A stretch of DNA of 64,000 nucleotides from Aeromicrobium yanjiei. Lineage in GTDB: Bacteria; Actinomycetota; Actinomycetes; Propionibacteriales; Nocardioidaceae. Below the pieces are notes generated by a model, which worked only from the letters and a program-made list of their open reading frames with translations, was not told the origin of the DNA and searched no databases. Shown one piece after another: positions 49,891-58,831 of the stretch (position 1 is the stretch's first letter; each line of letters begins with the position of its first letter). The DNA lies in assembly GCF_009649075.1 (NCBI RefSeq), contig NZ_CP045737.1, forward strand, positions 3,410,001-3,474,000, in the 5' to 3' direction. Made by a program: the position numbers and the translations under genes.

Positions 49891-50682
49891 TCACAGCATG
49901 GCCGTCAGCACCCCGCCGTCGGCCCGCAGCGCGGCTCCGTTGGTCGCCGACGCGAGCGGGCTGGCCAGGTACGTCGCGAGGTGGGCGATCTCGGCCGGGT
50001 CGATGAACCGCTGCAGCAGCGATGTCTGGTTGCCACTCGCGATGGCATCCTTCAGCACCTCGACCGGCACACCTTGCTGCTGCGCGAGCTGCTCGACCGC
50101 CCGGGCGACGCCGTCGGAGTACGTCGGCCCGCCGAGGATCGTGTTGACCGTGACCTCGGTGCCCCGGGTGAGCTTGGCCAGGCCGTTGGCGAGCGCGATC
50201 GTGCCCGCCTTGGTGACGCCGTAGTGGACCATGTCGGCCGGGACGTTCACGCCCGACTCGCTGCCGACGAAGATGATCCGGCCCCAGCCCCGGTCGAGCA
50301 TGCCGCCGAGCACGTGCCGCGACAAACGGACGCCGCTCATGACGTTGATCTCGAAGTACCGGTGCCACTCCTGGTCCGGGACGTCCGCGAAGGGCGCGAG
50401 GTCGAACAGGCCCACGTTGTTGACCAGGACGTCGACGTCGCCCAGCGCCTCGAGCAGGCCTCCGACCTGCTCGGCGTCGGCGAAGTCGGCGGCGATACCG
50501 GAGACGGCCGCGGCCGGGAACGCCGCCCGCAGACGGGCCACCGCCGATCCGACCCGTTCGTCGTCGCGTCCGTTGACCACGACCGATGCGCCCTCGGCGA
50601 GGAGGGCCTCCGCAATCGCGTACCCGATGCCCTGGGTCGAGCCGCTCACGAAGGCGGTCCTGCCGGTCAGCTGCAGATCCAT
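49891..50682 (-). CDS. Short-chain dehydrogenase/reductase under MarR control
   Basis: A 263-residue classical SDR. SGSTQGIGYAIAEALLAEGA binds NAD(P), VLVNNVGLFD is the NNAG equivalent, and the active site has FVGSESG and YGVTKAGTI. The family resembles 3-oxoacyl-ACP reductase-like oxidoreductases of unknown substrate. ATG 50682 is chosen, and ATG 50691 is an alternative. A 22-bp perfect operator palindrome sits immediately upstream and a MarR gene lies divergently, so induction by a MarR ligand is likely. Confidence 0.9.
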   Translation of the reverse strand: MDLQLTGRTAFVSGSTQGIGYAIAEALLAEGASVVVNGRDDERVGSAVARLRAAFPAAAVSGIAADFADAEQVGGLLEALGDVDVLVNNVGLFDLAPFADVPDQEWHRYFEINVMSGVRLSRHVLGGMLDRGWGRIIFVGSESGVNVPADMVHYGVTKAGTIALANGLAKLTRGTEVTVNTILGGPTYSDGVARAVEQLAQQQGVPVEVLKDAIASGNQTSLLQRFIDPAEIAHLATYLASPLASATNGAALRADGGVLTAML

Positions 50683-50695
50683 GCTCGTCATCCTT

Positions 50696-50717
50696 TTCAC
50701 TTGATCAGTCAAGTGAA
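50696..50717 (-). promoter_or_regulatory. MarR operator O1 at the SDR promoter
   Basis: A perfect inverted repeat TTCACTTGA-TCAG-TCAAGTGAA begins 14 bp upstream of the SDR start codon, where repressor binding would block transcription or initiation. It shares the CTTGATCA core with the second site 13 bp away. Confidence 0.75.
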
Positions 50718-50729
50718 CGGTACGAGAGA

Positions 50730-50749
50730 TGACTTTCCTGATCAAGTCA
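50730..50749 (+). promoter_or_regulatory. MarR operator O2 at the marR promoter
   Basis: TGACTT-N8-AAGTCA includes TGATCAAGTCA, the same half-site as O1. It ends seven bp before the -10 TACGGT (50757-50762) of the leaderless MarR gene, overlapping its -35 region. Autorepression is the likely outcome. Confidence 0.65.
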
Positions 50750-50768
50750 ACTGTCGTACGGTGGGGTC

Positions 50769-51266
50769 ATGTCACACCCCGAGAGCCCGGCCGACCTCAG
50801 CGGCGAGGACCTCGAGGCGTGGTCCGCACTGGCCACCGTCCTCGAGTGGCTGCCGGCGGCGCTGGACGCCCAGCTGCAGCGCGATGCCGGCCTGACGCAC
50901 TTCGAGTACGGGCTGATGTACGCGCTGGCCCGGTCACCCGAGCAGACGCTGCGCATGAGCGTCCTGGCCGGCTACGCCAACAGCTCGCTGTCCCGCCTGT
51001 CGCGTGCCGCGTCACGGCTGGAGACGAGGGGCTGGCTGCGGCGCATCCCCGATCCCGCCGACGGTCGCTACACGCTGGCGATCCTCACCGACCGGGGACG
51101 CCGCACGGTCGACGACGCGGCCCCGGGCCACGTCGCCACGGTCCGCAGGCTGGTGCTCGACCCGCTGACCCGGGCGCAGGTGGAGCAGCTGCGGGAGATC
51201 AGCCGACGCATCACCGGCACGATCCGCGACGACGACGGGTGGCGCCCGCCGGCGTCCACTTCCTGA
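50769..51266 (+). CDS. MarR family transcriptional regulator
   Basis: A 165-residue winged-helix regulator. The HTH spans LTHFEYGLMYALARSPEQTLRMSVLAGYANSSLSRLSRAASRLETRGWLRRIPDPADGRYTLAILTDRG, with the beta-wing DPADGRYT. It is leaderless (-10 TACGGT six nt before ATG). It is divergent from an SDR gene across two operator-like palindromes and convergent, with a 1-bp gap, to an MFS transporter gene. Confidence 0.93.
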   Translation: MSHPESPADLSGEDLEAWSALATVLEWLPAALDAQLQRDAGLTHFEYGLMYALARSPEQTLRMSVLAGYANSSLSRLSRAASRLETRGWLRRIPDPADGRYTLAILTDRGRRTVDDAAPGHVATVRRLVLDPLTRAQVEQLREISRRITGTIRDDDGWRPPASTS

Positions 51267-51267
51267 C

Positions 51268-52563
51268 CTACAGCGGCGTGCGGCCGTACGCGCCGGGGTC
51301 CTCGGCCATGACCTTGGCCCGGGTGCGCACGCGGTAGCGCCAGATCTGCGTGATGCCGACCGCCCACAGGACGTACTGGAACGACATCGCCCAGCGGAAG
51401 GCCTCGGGCGTGTAGGACGTCCCGCCGCCCGGCGTGCGCCAGTCGAGGATCAGGCCGATCGCGATCACCAGCACGAGGCTCGCGATGAAGCCGCCCTGGT
51501 TGATGATCCCCGTGGCGCTGGACATGCGCTCGATCGGGTTGGACGTGCGCCCGACGTCGAAGCCGATCATCGAGGCGGGGCCACCGACCCCGGTCACGAG
51601 GACCAGGACGACCAGCAGCCAGGCGGGCGCGGTGCCCGGCCAGCAGAGCACGATCGTCCACACCGCGACGATCGAGCCGATGATCGACAGGACGAAGGTC
51701 GAGCGGTGCCACGGGTGACGCCCGATGGCCCAGCCGAGGAGCGGGCCCGCGGCCATCATGGCGACCACCATCAGCGTCAGCAGGAGACCTGCGAAGCCCT
51801 TGGACGTGTGCTCGCCGCGCACGAAGAACGGATAGCCCCACAACAGGCCCAACGTCGTCGCGCTGAACTGGGTCGAGAAGTGGATCCAGAAGCCGAGGCG
51901 GGTGCCGGGCTGCGCCCACGACGCGCCGAGGCTGCTGCGGATCTGCACGAACGACAGCGCCGGACCCTGGGTGGAGCGGGCGTCCGGCCGGTCGCGGACC
52001 ACGATCGCGAGGGCGATCGACAACACGATGCCGATCGAGGCCGCCAGCAGGTACGCCTTGGTCCAGCCGAGGTGGCTGAGCGCCGCGGTCATGGGCACCG
52101 CGGCGATGATCGCGCCGAGCTGCCCGATCATGCCGGTCAGCTGGGTGATCAGGGGGATGCGCCGCGGGGCGAACCAGGTGTTGACCAGGCGCAGGACACA
52201 GATGAACGTCATCGCGTCCCCGATGCCGACGAACACGCGGGCGACGAGCGCGAGGGCGTAGGTGTCGGCGAACGCGAAGCCGGCCTGCGCGACGGTCAGG
52301 GTGATCGCACCGGTCAGCAGCACCCGGCGCGGACCGAACCGATCGACCAGCAGACCGACCGGGATCTGCATCGCCGCATAGACCAGCAGCTGCAGCATCG
52401 TGAACGTCGCGAGCTGCGACGCCACGATGCCGAACCGGTCGGTCGCGGCGAGACCGGCGACCGCGAGGGACGAGCGGTGGAACACCGCGAGCACGTAGAC
52501 GAGGAGGGCCACGACCCAGATGGCGTACGCCCCGCGGTGGCGCGTCTCGGTCGCTTGGCTCAC
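51268..52563 (-). CDS. MFS transporter
   Basis: A 431-residue major facilitator with 12 predicted helices. FHRSSLAVAGLAATDRFGI and QIPVGLLVDRFGPRRVLL (loop 2-3 motif) resemble the anion:cation symporter/nitrate-type branch. YLLAASIGIVLSIALAIVVRDRP ends the first half. The substrate is unknown. Start GTG 52563 with -10 TAAACT six nt upstream, again leaderless. Confidence 0.9.
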   Translation of the reverse strand: MSQATETRHRGAYAIWVVALLVYVLAVFHRSSLAVAGLAATDRFGIVASQLATFTMLQLLVYAAMQIPVGLLVDRFGPRRVLLTGAITLTVAQAGFAFADTYALALVARVFVGIGDAMTFICVLRLVNTWFAPRRIPLITQLTGMIGQLGAIIAAVPMTAALSHLGWTKAYLLAASIGIVLSIALAIVVRDRPDARSTQGPALSFVQIRSSLGASWAQPGTRLGFWIHFSTQFSATTLGLLWGYPFFVRGEHTSKGFAGLLLTLMVVAMMAAGPLLGWAIGRHPWHRSTFVLSIIGSIVAVWTIVLCWPGTAPAWLLVVLVLVTGVGGPASMIGFDVGRTSNPIERMSSATGIINQGGFIASLVLVIAIGLILDWRTPGGGTSYTPEAFRWAMSFQYVLWAVGITQIWRYRVRTRAKVMAEDPGAYGRTPL

Positions 52564-52670
52564 CGGTCGAGTTTAGTCCTCGCCGACCAGCCCGCATTCG
52601 CGGAGTCCTGCACGCTTCCGCGGGCGGATTCGGTGCAGGACCCCGCAAATCTGGGCGGGGTGGGGGTGGG

Positions 52671-54041
52671 CTAGTGGGTGAGCGCCATGGCCGGGTCGCG
52701 GAGGATTCCCGCGACGTCGGCCAGGAAGCGCGAGCCCTGCTCGCCGTCGACCACGCGGTGGTCGAAGCTCAGCGCGAGGGTCGTGACCCAGCGCGGCACG
52801 ATCTGGTCGTTCTCGTCGACCCACGGCCGCCGCTCGATCGCTCCGAGCGCCAGGATGCCGGACTCCCCCGGGTTGAGGATCGGGGTGCCCGCGTCGACAC
52901 CGAAGACGCCGATGTTGGTCAGCGAGAACGTGCCACCGGTCATCTGGGCGGGCTGGGTGCGCCCGGCCCGTGCGGTGGCGGTCAGCTCACCCAGCGCCTT
53001 CGCGAGCTCGACGAGCGACATCGAGTCGGCGCCGACGATGTTGGGGACCACCAGTCCGCGGTCGGTCGCGGCGGCGATGCCGAGGTTGACCGACTTCTTG
53101 ATCACGATCTCCTGGGCGTCCTCGTCCCACCGGGCGTTGAGCTGCGGGGTCGTGCGCAGCGCGAGGCAGATCGCCTTGGCCGCGATGAGGGTCGGTGAGA
53201 CCTTCACGCCTTCGAAAGATCTGCTCGCACGCAGCGTCGCGACGAGCTCGACCGTGCGCGAGACGTCGAGCGTGACCCACTCGGTGACGTGCGGGGCGGT
53301 GAACGCCGAGCGCACCATCGCCTCGGCGGTCCACTTGCGGACACCCTTGATCGGGATCCGCTCGTCGCCCTCGGACGTCGTCTGCCGTGGAGCGTCGGCC
53401 ACCTGCGCGAGGCCAGGGGCCGGGGCGGAGTCGGCGTGCGCGTGCACGTCCGCGCGGGTGATGACCCCGTTGGCCGTGCGGATCTCGGCCAGGTCGATGC
53501 CGAGGTCCTTCGCGAGCTTGCGGACCGGCGGCTTGGCCAGGGGACGCGGCGCCTTCTGCACCTGCGGCGCCGGCGCCACAGGGGGCGGGGGCGCCTTCTG
53601 GGTGACCTTCTCGGTGTCGACCGACGACACCCGGGCGGGTGCCGCAGCGGCGGGCACCCGGCGACGACGGACCGGGACGTCCGTGCGCGGGCCGTAGCCG
53701 ACGAGCATCGCCTGGCGCTCGGGTGCCTGCGGCGACGGGTCAGGACCACCGACCGGATCCACCTCGGGGACGGACTCGTCGGGCTCGGGCTCCGGGGTCC
53801 CGGCCCCGGGCCCACCGATAGAGATGATCGGCGTGCCGACGTGGACGGTGTCGCCCTCGGCCACCATGAGGGCGTGGACCTCCCCGGCGTACGGGCTGGG
53901 CAGCTCGACGATCGACTTGGCGGTCTCGATCTCGACCACGATGTCGTTGATGTCGATCGTGTCGCCCACCGCGACGCACCACCGCACGATCTCGGCCTCG
54001 GTCAGCCCCTCGCCGACGTCCGGCAGCTTGAACTCGTTCAT
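52671..54041 (-). CDS. bkdC: Branched-chain 2-oxoacid dehydrogenase E2 (dihydrolipoamide acyltransferase)
   Basis: A 456-residue E2. One N-terminal lipoyl domain (about 1-78, lipoylated Lys in EIETAKSIVELPSPY) is followed by a Pro/Ala linker, a peripheral-subunit-binding domain (about 170-205, KPPVRKLAKDLGIDLAEIRTANGVITRADVHAH), and the catalytic domain ending with LSFDHRVVDGEQGSRFLADV (His/Asp active site). It carries the acyl group from E1 to CoA. Third gene of E1alpha - E1beta - E2, 13 bp after E1beta. The E3 gene is not adjacent. The single lipoyl domain fits BCKDH better than PDH. Confidence 0.93.
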   Translation of the reverse strand: MNEFKLPDVGEGLTEAEIVRWCVAVGDTIDINDIVVEIETAKSIVELPSPYAGEVHALMVAEGDTVHVGTPIISIGGPGAGTPEPEPDESVPEVDPVGGPDPSPQAPERQAMLVGYGPRTDVPVRRRRVPAAAAPARVSSVDTEKVTQKAPPPPVAPAPQVQKAPRPLAKPPVRKLAKDLGIDLAEIRTANGVITRADVHAHADSAPAPGLAQVADAPRQTTSEGDERIPIKGVRKWTAEAMVRSAFTAPHVTEWVTLDVSRTVELVATLRASRSFEGVKVSPTLIAAKAICLALRTTPQLNARWDEDAQEIVIKKSVNLGIAAATDRGLVVPNIVGADSMSLVELAKALGELTATARAGRTQPAQMTGGTFSLTNIGVFGVDAGTPILNPGESGILALGAIERRPWVDENDQIVPRWVTTLALSFDHRVVDGEQGSRFLADVAGILRDPAMALTH

Positions 54042-54054
54042 GGGTGTCTCCCTC

Positions 54055-55032
54055 TCAGTACGCGCGAGCGCGGTCGACGGCGTCCAGGATGCGATCGAGC
54101 CCCGGCAGGAACTCCTCCTCGACCCGGCTGGGCGGATAGGGCATGTCGTAGCCCGTCACCCGCTGCACGGGCGCCTCCAGCGAGTAGAAGCACTCCTCGG
54201 TGATGCGCGACGCGATCTCGGCACCGAGCCCGAGCGTGCGCTGCGCCTCGTGGACGACGACCGCGTGCCCCGTGCGGCGCACCGACTCGAGCACGGGGCC
54301 CAGGTCGAGGGGAGACAGCGTCCGCAGGTCGATGACCTCGAGGTCGAGGCCCTCCTCCGCCGCGGCGGCAGCCGACTCGAGGCACGTCTTGACCATCGGG
54401 CCGTACGCGATGAGGGTCGCGTCGGCGCCGGACCGCACGACCCGGGACGCGAGGAGCGGGAGCTCGGTCGAGGCCGTGTCGACCTGGCCCGACTCCCAGT
54501 AGCGCCGCTTGGGCTCCATGAAGACGACCGGGTCGTCGGACTCGATCGCCTGCTGGATCATCCAGTGGGCGTCGTGCGGGTCCGCGCACGAGACCACCTT
54601 GAGCCCTGAGGTCAGCGCGAACTGCGCCTCCGGGCTGTCGGAGTGGTGCTCGACCGCGCCGATGCCGCCGCCGAACGGGATCCGGATCACGATCGGCATC
54701 GGCACCCGCCCGCCGCTGCGGAAGTGCATCCGCGCGACCTGGCTGACGATCTGGTCGTACGCGGGGTAGACGAAGCCGTCGAACTGGATCTCCACGACCG
54801 GGCGGAAACCGCGGAACGTCATCCCGATCGCGGTGCCGAGGATCGCCGACTCCGCGAGGGGCGTGTCCATGACCCGGCCCTCGCCGAAGTCCTTCTGCAG
54901 CCCCTCGGTCACCCGGAACACGCCGCCGAGGCGGCCGACGTCCTCGCCCATCACGATGACCTTGGGGTCCTTGTCCATCGCGGCGCGCAGGCCCGTGTTG
55001 AGCGCCTTCACCATCGTCATCTTCTCGGTCAT
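54055..55032 (-). CDS. bkdB: Branched-chain 2-oxoacid dehydrogenase E1 component beta subunit
   Basis: A 325-residue transketolase-like beta subunit. VKALNTGLRAAMDKDPKVIVMGEDVG, GVFRVTEGLQKDFGEGRVMDTPLAESAILGTAIGM, GFRPVVEIQFDGFVYPAYDQIVSQVARMHFRSGG, and PIVIRIPFGGGIGAVEHHSDSPEA are conserved throughout the family. It completes the TPP site with the alpha subunit. The ATG overlaps the E1alpha stop (ATGA). Confidence 0.94.
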   Translation of the reverse strand: MTEKMTMVKALNTGLRAAMDKDPKVIVMGEDVGRLGGVFRVTEGLQKDFGEGRVMDTPLAESAILGTAIGMTFRGFRPVVEIQFDGFVYPAYDQIVSQVARMHFRSGGRVPMPIVIRIPFGGGIGAVEHHSDSPEAQFALTSGLKVVSCADPHDAHWMIQQAIESDDPVVFMEPKRRYWESGQVDTASTELPLLASRVVRSGADATLIAYGPMVKTCLESAAAAAEEGLDLEVIDLRTLSPLDLGPVLESVRRTGHAVVVHEAQRTLGLGAEIASRITEECFYSLEAPVQRVTGYDMPYPPSRVEEEFLPGLDRILDAVDRARAY

Positions 55033-56147
55033 GCGACGCTCCCCTCCAACGAGTCGCGCCAGGCGACGTACTCGGCCTTCTGCTGCTCGGTCTCGGGGGT
55101 CGTGTCGACGTGGACGTGGTCGAACAGCGCCGCGAGATCGGGCTCGGGGATGTTCTGGCACGCCTCGCGCAGGTGCACCCCGAGCGCGTCCGCCTCGGCC
55201 TGGACGCCGTCGAACCAGTCCTGCGACACCCCCTCGGCGGCCAGGTACAGGCGCACCCGCTCGATCGGGTCCTTGGCCCGCCAGCCGTCCGCCTCCGCGG
55301 CCTCGCGGTAGCGGGTCGGGTCGTCGGACGTGGTGTGCGGACCCATGCGGTAGGTCACGGCCTCGATCAGGGTCGGGCCCTGACCGTCGCGCGCCCGCTG
55401 CAGCGCCGCGGTGGTCACGGCGTGGCACGCGAGCACGTCGTTGCCGTCGACGCGTACGCCCGGCAGGCCGAAGCCGTCCGCGCGCTGCACGATCGGCACC
55501 CGGGTCTGGCGCTCCAGCGGCACCGAGATCGCGTAGTGGTTGTTCTGGCAGAAGAACACGACCGGCGCCTGGTGCACCGCGGCCCAGTCAAGGGCCTCGT
55601 TGAAGTCGCCCTGGCTCGTCGCACCGTCGCCGAGGTACGCGATCGAGGCCGCATCGCGCTCGGGGTCGCCGGTGCCGACGAGTCCCTCGATCGTGAGCGC
55701 CATCGCGTAGCCGGTCGCGTGCAGGGTCTGCGCGCCGATGATGATGTTGGGCAGCGCGACGTTGTGGTCAGCGGGATCCCAGCCGCCGAGGCTCGACCCA
55801 CGGAAGATGCTCAGCAGGTGGACCGGGTCCTCGCCGCGGCACAGCACCACGCCGTGATCGCGATAGGTCGGGAACGCGAAGTCCTGCGGGCGGAGCGCCC
55901 GCGCCGAGCCGACCTGAGCGGCCTCCTGGCCGAGGGCCGGCGGCCACAGGCCGAGCTCGCCGTGGCGCTGGAGTGCGAACGCCTCGGTGTCGAGGCGGCG
56001 GGTCATCACCAGGTCGCGGAAGAGGTCCTGGATGTCGGCGAGCGAGCCGTCATAGGCGTGCTCGGGGCTCGTGGTGCGGACACCCTCGGGGGTCAGCAGC
56101 TGGACGAGCGGGCTGTCGGCGACAGCGTGGACGGACGGGTCGGACAT
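55029..56147 (-). CDS. bkdA: Branched-chain 2-oxoacid dehydrogenase E1 component alpha subunit
   Basis: A 372-residue TPP-dependent dehydrogenase subunit. The TPP/Mg motif runs from YLGDGATSQGDFNEALDWAAVHQAPVVFFCQNNHYAIS. The catalytic loop region FPTYRDHGVVLCRGEDP and the E1 phosphorylation-loop equivalent YRMGPHTTSDDPTRYR are present. It decarboxylates branched-chain 2-oxoacids (from Leu/Ile/Val) and acylates E2 lipoate. It has a GGGAG ribosome-binding site and is the first gene of the operon, with an upstream palindrome. Confidence 0.94.
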   Translation of the reverse strand: MSDPSVHAVADSPLVQLLTPEGVRTTSPEHAYDGSLADIQDLFRDLVMTRRLDTEAFALQRHGELGLWPPALGQEAAQVGSARALRPQDFAFPTYRDHGVVLCRGEDPVHLLSIFRGSSLGGWDPADHNVALPNIIIGAQTLHATGYAMALTIEGLVGTGDPERDAASIAYLGDGATSQGDFNEALDWAAVHQAPVVFFCQNNHYAISVPLERQTRVPIVQRADGFGLPGVRVDGNDVLACHAVTTAALQRARDGQGPTLIEAVTYRMGPHTTSDDPTRYREAAEADGWRAKDPIERVRLYLAAEGVSQDWFDGVQAEADALGVHLREACQNIPEPDLAALFDHVHVDTTPETEQQKAEYVAWRDSLEGSVA

Positions 56148-56252
56148 GCGTCTCCCTCAATCACCCGGGAGTCGGGGTCCCCGCTCCGGAGTCGAAGTCT
56201 GCGCGGCCCGTCCGTCGTCACAGGGTGGTGGACGGCGTCAGGGACGCACGAA

Positions 56253-56268
56253 CGTGACAGGCGTCACG
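56253..56268 (-). promoter_or_regulatory. Palindrome upstream of the BCKDH operon
   Basis: CGTGACAGGCGTCACG is a perfect 6+4+6 inverted repeat about 105 bp upstream of the E1alpha start, in the space shared with the 3' end of the aminotransferase gene. It could be an operator (for example for an Lrp/GntR-type regulator). No regulator gene is next to it. Confidence 0.4.
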
Positions 56269-56320
56269 CTCACGAACCCACCGTAGCGGTCCGGAGGGCC
56301 CAGATCCACCCGAACGCCCC

Positions 56321-57388
56321 TCAGGAGATGCCGCGCGCCGACCGCCAGGCACCGGCCAGCTCGATGAGCTGGGCGTTGACCGCGGGGGTGCCGACGCTGA
56401 TGCGTACGCCCTCACCCGCGAACGGCCGCACCGACACCGGGTCGCACGCGGTCGCGAAGTCCAGCGCGTGCTCCCCCAGCGGCAACCAGACGAAGTTGGC
56501 CTCGGTCCGCGGCACGTCCCAGCCCTGGGCGCGCAGCGCCTCGACCATCGCGCCGCGCTCGCGCACGATCGCGGCGACCCGCTCGTCGAGTGCGTCCTGG
56601 GCGTCGAGGGACGCGAGCGCCGCCGCCTGGGCGACGTCGGTCACCGTGAACGGCGCCGTCGCCTTGCGGATCGACTCGGCGACCTCGGGGCGGGCGATCG
56701 CGTAGCCGACCCGCAGGCCCGCGAGGCCGTACGCCTTGGAGAACGTCCGCAGGACCACCACGTTGTCGTGCCCGGCCAGGGCGTCCAGGCCCTTCGCGGC
56801 GTCCGGGTCGCCGACGAACTCGACGTACGCCTCGTCGACGACGACCAGCACGTGATCGGGAACCCGGTCGAGGAAGCGCTCCAGCTCGTCCGCCGTGACG
56901 ACCGGTCCGGTCGGGTTGTTGGGGGTGCAGACCAGGACGACCTTGGTGCGCTCGGTGACCGCGTCGGCCATCGCGTCGAGGTCGTGGGTCGCGTCGGCGC
57001 GCAGGGGGACGCGCACGGTCGTGGCGCCGGTCAGGTCGACCGCGATCGGGTAGGCCTCGAACGAGCGCCACGCGTAGACGATCTCGTCGCCGGCCTCCAG
57101 GTGCGCGGTCAGCAGCGAGAACAGCACCGCGACCGATCCGGTGCCGGCCGCGAAGTGCTCCGCGGACAGGCCGAGGCGCTCGGACAGGGCGCCGTAGAGC
57201 GCCGTCATGCCCGCGTCGGGATAGCGGTTCATCCGGCCGAGCTCCGCAGCCGCGCGCTCCATGACCCCCGGCAGCGGAGCGTACGGGTTCTCGTTGCTGG
57301 AGAGCTTGTGCTCCTCGGTCAGCGCGGGCTTCCCGGCGCGGTAGAGGGGGATCCCGTCGAGGGCCTTGCGAGGACGTGGTGCTGGCAT
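56321..57388 (-). CDS. Class I/II aminotransferase, histidinol-phosphate/aromatic aminotransferase type
   Basis: A 355-residue PLP enzyme of the HisC2/Pat group. LSSNENPYAPLPGVMERAAAELGRMNRYPD, VVLVCTPNNPTGPVVTADELE, VVVDEAYVEFV and RTFSKAYGLAGLRVGYAIA (PLP Lys in FSK) are diagnostic. It is annotated in relatives as aromatic amino acid (phenylalanine) aminotransferase, which cannot be separated from HisC by motif. Start ATG 57388 with -10 TACGTT seven nt upstream (leaderless). The long opening farther upstream is only antisense to the EamA gene. Confidence 0.9.
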   Translation of the reverse strand: MPAPRPRKALDGIPLYRAGKPALTEEHKLSSNENPYAPLPGVMERAAAELGRMNRYPDAGMTALYGALSERLGLSAEHFAAGTGSVAVLFSLLTAHLEAGDEIVYAWRSFEAYPIAVDLTGATTVRVPLRADATHDLDAMADAVTERTKVVLVCTPNNPTGPVVTADELERFLDRVPDHVLVVVDEAYVEFVGDPDAAKGLDALAGHDNVVVLRTFSKAYGLAGLRVGYAIARPEVAESIRKATAPFTVTDVAQAAALASLDAQDALDERVAAIVRERGAMVEALRAQGWDVPRTEANFVWLPLGEHALDFATACDPVSVRPFAGEGVRISVGTPAVNAQLIELAGAWRSARGIS

Positions 57389-57434
57389 GCAGCCCAACGT
57401 AGTCCTGACCGGTCCGGCTGACAGAATCATGCGC

Positions 57435-58373
57435 GTGCCAGCCCGCAACCCGCGCCTCGGGTACGCCCTCGTGATCGTCGCGGCGGTCCTGTTCGGCGTC
57501 AACGGCGGCGTCTCGCGCGTCGCGATGGGGTCCGGGCTGGGCCCCGAAGGGTTCACGACGCTGCGGATCACCGGCGCGACGGCCGTGTTCATCGCGTACG
57601 CCGCATGCTTCAGACGGACCGCGCTGCGCCGGCCGCGAGGCTCCGCGCTGATCCTGGTGATCGCGCTCGGCCTCGTGGGGGTCACCGGGCTGCAGCTGAC
57701 GTACAACGTCGCGATCGACCGCCTGCCGCTGGGCATCGCTCTGCTGATCGAGTACCTCGCGCCCGTGCTCGTGGTGCTGTGGGCCCGGTTCGTCCGCAAG
57801 GAGCACGTGCGCCCGCGGATGTGGGGCGCGGTCGCGCTGTCCGTCGTCGGGCTCGCGGTGGTCGGACAGGTGTGGAACGGCATCGAGCTGGACGCCCTCG
57901 GCGTGTTCATGGCCCTGCTCGCGGCGGTCTGCTTCGCGGCGTACTTCCTGATCGGTGAGCACAACGTCGGCTTCGACGACCCGCTGCGCGTCATCCTGTG
58001 GGCGTTCGTCGTGGCGACCGTCGCGATGAACCTGATCCAGCCCATCTGGACGACACCGGACCTGCCGGGCAGCACGTCGATGCTGGGCCGGCTCGAGGAG
58101 CACACGGTCAACCCGTGGCTCGTGGTGGGCGTCGTCATCGTGATGGGCACGGTCCTGCCGTTCTTCCTGGAGATGATCGCGCTGCAGCACCTGCCGGCCA
58201 CCGTCGTGACCGTCGTGGCGATGCTCGAGCCGGTCATCGCGAACGTCCTCGGCTGGGCCTGGTTCCGCGAGTCACTCAACCCCGTGCAGCTGGTCGGCGC
58301 CGCGGCGGTGCTGGCCGGCATCGTCCTGGCCCAGACGTCCCGCCGGACCGAGCTGACGATCCCGGCACCCTGA
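57435..58373 (+). CDS. EamA (DMT) family transporter
   Basis: About 312 residues, ten helices in two EamA repeats (YALVIVAAVLFGVNGGVSRVAM ... LIEYLAPVLVVLWARFVRKEHV; GVFMALLAAVCFAAYFLIGE ... MLEPVIANVLGWAWFRESL). These are typically amino-acid or metabolite exporters, RhtA-like. GTG 57435 is chosen because a CAGAAT hexamer ends seven nt upstream, while ATG 57429 would be only one base from it. Divergent from the aminotransferase gene, so an amino-acid link is plausible. Confidence 0.88.
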   Translation: MPARNPRLGYALVIVAAVLFGVNGGVSRVAMGSGLGPEGFTTLRITGATAVFIAYAACFRRTALRRPRGSALILVIALGLVGVTGLQLTYNVAIDRLPLGIALLIEYLAPVLVVLWARFVRKEHVRPRMWGAVALSVVGLAVVGQVWNGIELDALGVFMALLAAVCFAAYFLIGEHNVGFDDPLRVILWAFVVATVAMNLIQPIWTTPDLPGSTSMLGRLEEHTVNPWLVVGVVIVMGTVLPFFLEMIALQHLPATVVTVVAMLEPVIANVLGWAWFRESLNPVQLVGAAAVLAGIVLAQTSRRTELTIPAP

Positions 58374-58417
58374 ATCGCTCCCGCATCTTGGCGTCCGGAG
58401 GTGCGACAATCGACGGC

Positions 58418-58828
58418 ATGGAGCGTTTCATCTCGACCTGGTTCGTCAGCGCCGTGGCCCTGTGCGTCGCGGCGTGGCTGCTCGGTGAGCACATGAACAT
58501 CGGTGACTCCGCCGATGGGACGGGTCCCCGCGTGCTCACGGTGCTGGTGGTCGCCTTGGTGTTCACGGTCGTCACCGCGATCGTCGGACCCGTCGTCAAG
58601 CTGCTCTCCCTGCCGTTCATCATCGTCACCCTGGGGCTCGCGCTGCTGGTGATCAACGCGCTGCTGCTGCTCCTGACCGAGAGGATCGCCGAGGCGTTCG
58701 ACGTCTCGTTCCACGTCGACGGCTTCTGGTGGGCCGTGCTGGCCTCGATCGTCATCTCGCTCAGCCAGACGATCGTCAACGCGTTCGTGAACCCGCCGCG
58801 GCGGGAAGTCCGCGTCTTCCGCGGCTGA
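58418..58828 (+). CDS. Phage holin family IV-like (Mp0484/YvlD-type) membrane protein
   Basis: A 136-residue protein with four helices (FVSAVALCVAAWLLGEHM; VLTVLVVALVFTVVTAIVGPVVKLL; PFIIVTLGLALLVINALLLLLTE; FWWAVLASIVISLSQTIVNAFV). The block NALLLLLTERIAEAFDVSFHVDGFWWAVLASIVIS is typical of the YvlD/phage holin family IV annotation, a chromosomal family with no proven lytic function. A GACAAT hexamer lies seven nt upstream of the ATG. The next gene follows by 3 bp. Confidence 0.85.
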   Translation: MERFISTWFVSAVALCVAAWLLGEHMNIGDSADGTGPRVLTVLVVALVFTVVTAIVGPVVKLLSLPFIIVTLGLALLVINALLLLLTERIAEAFDVSFHVDGFWWAVLASIVISLSQTIVNAFVNPPRREVRVFRG

Positions 58829-58831
58829 TCG

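Noticed and set aside
58418..58828. Prophage remnant, because of the phage-holin family name
   Set aside because: This family is chromosomal in many Actinobacteria and Firmicutes. No endolysin, integrase or structural phage gene is nearby.
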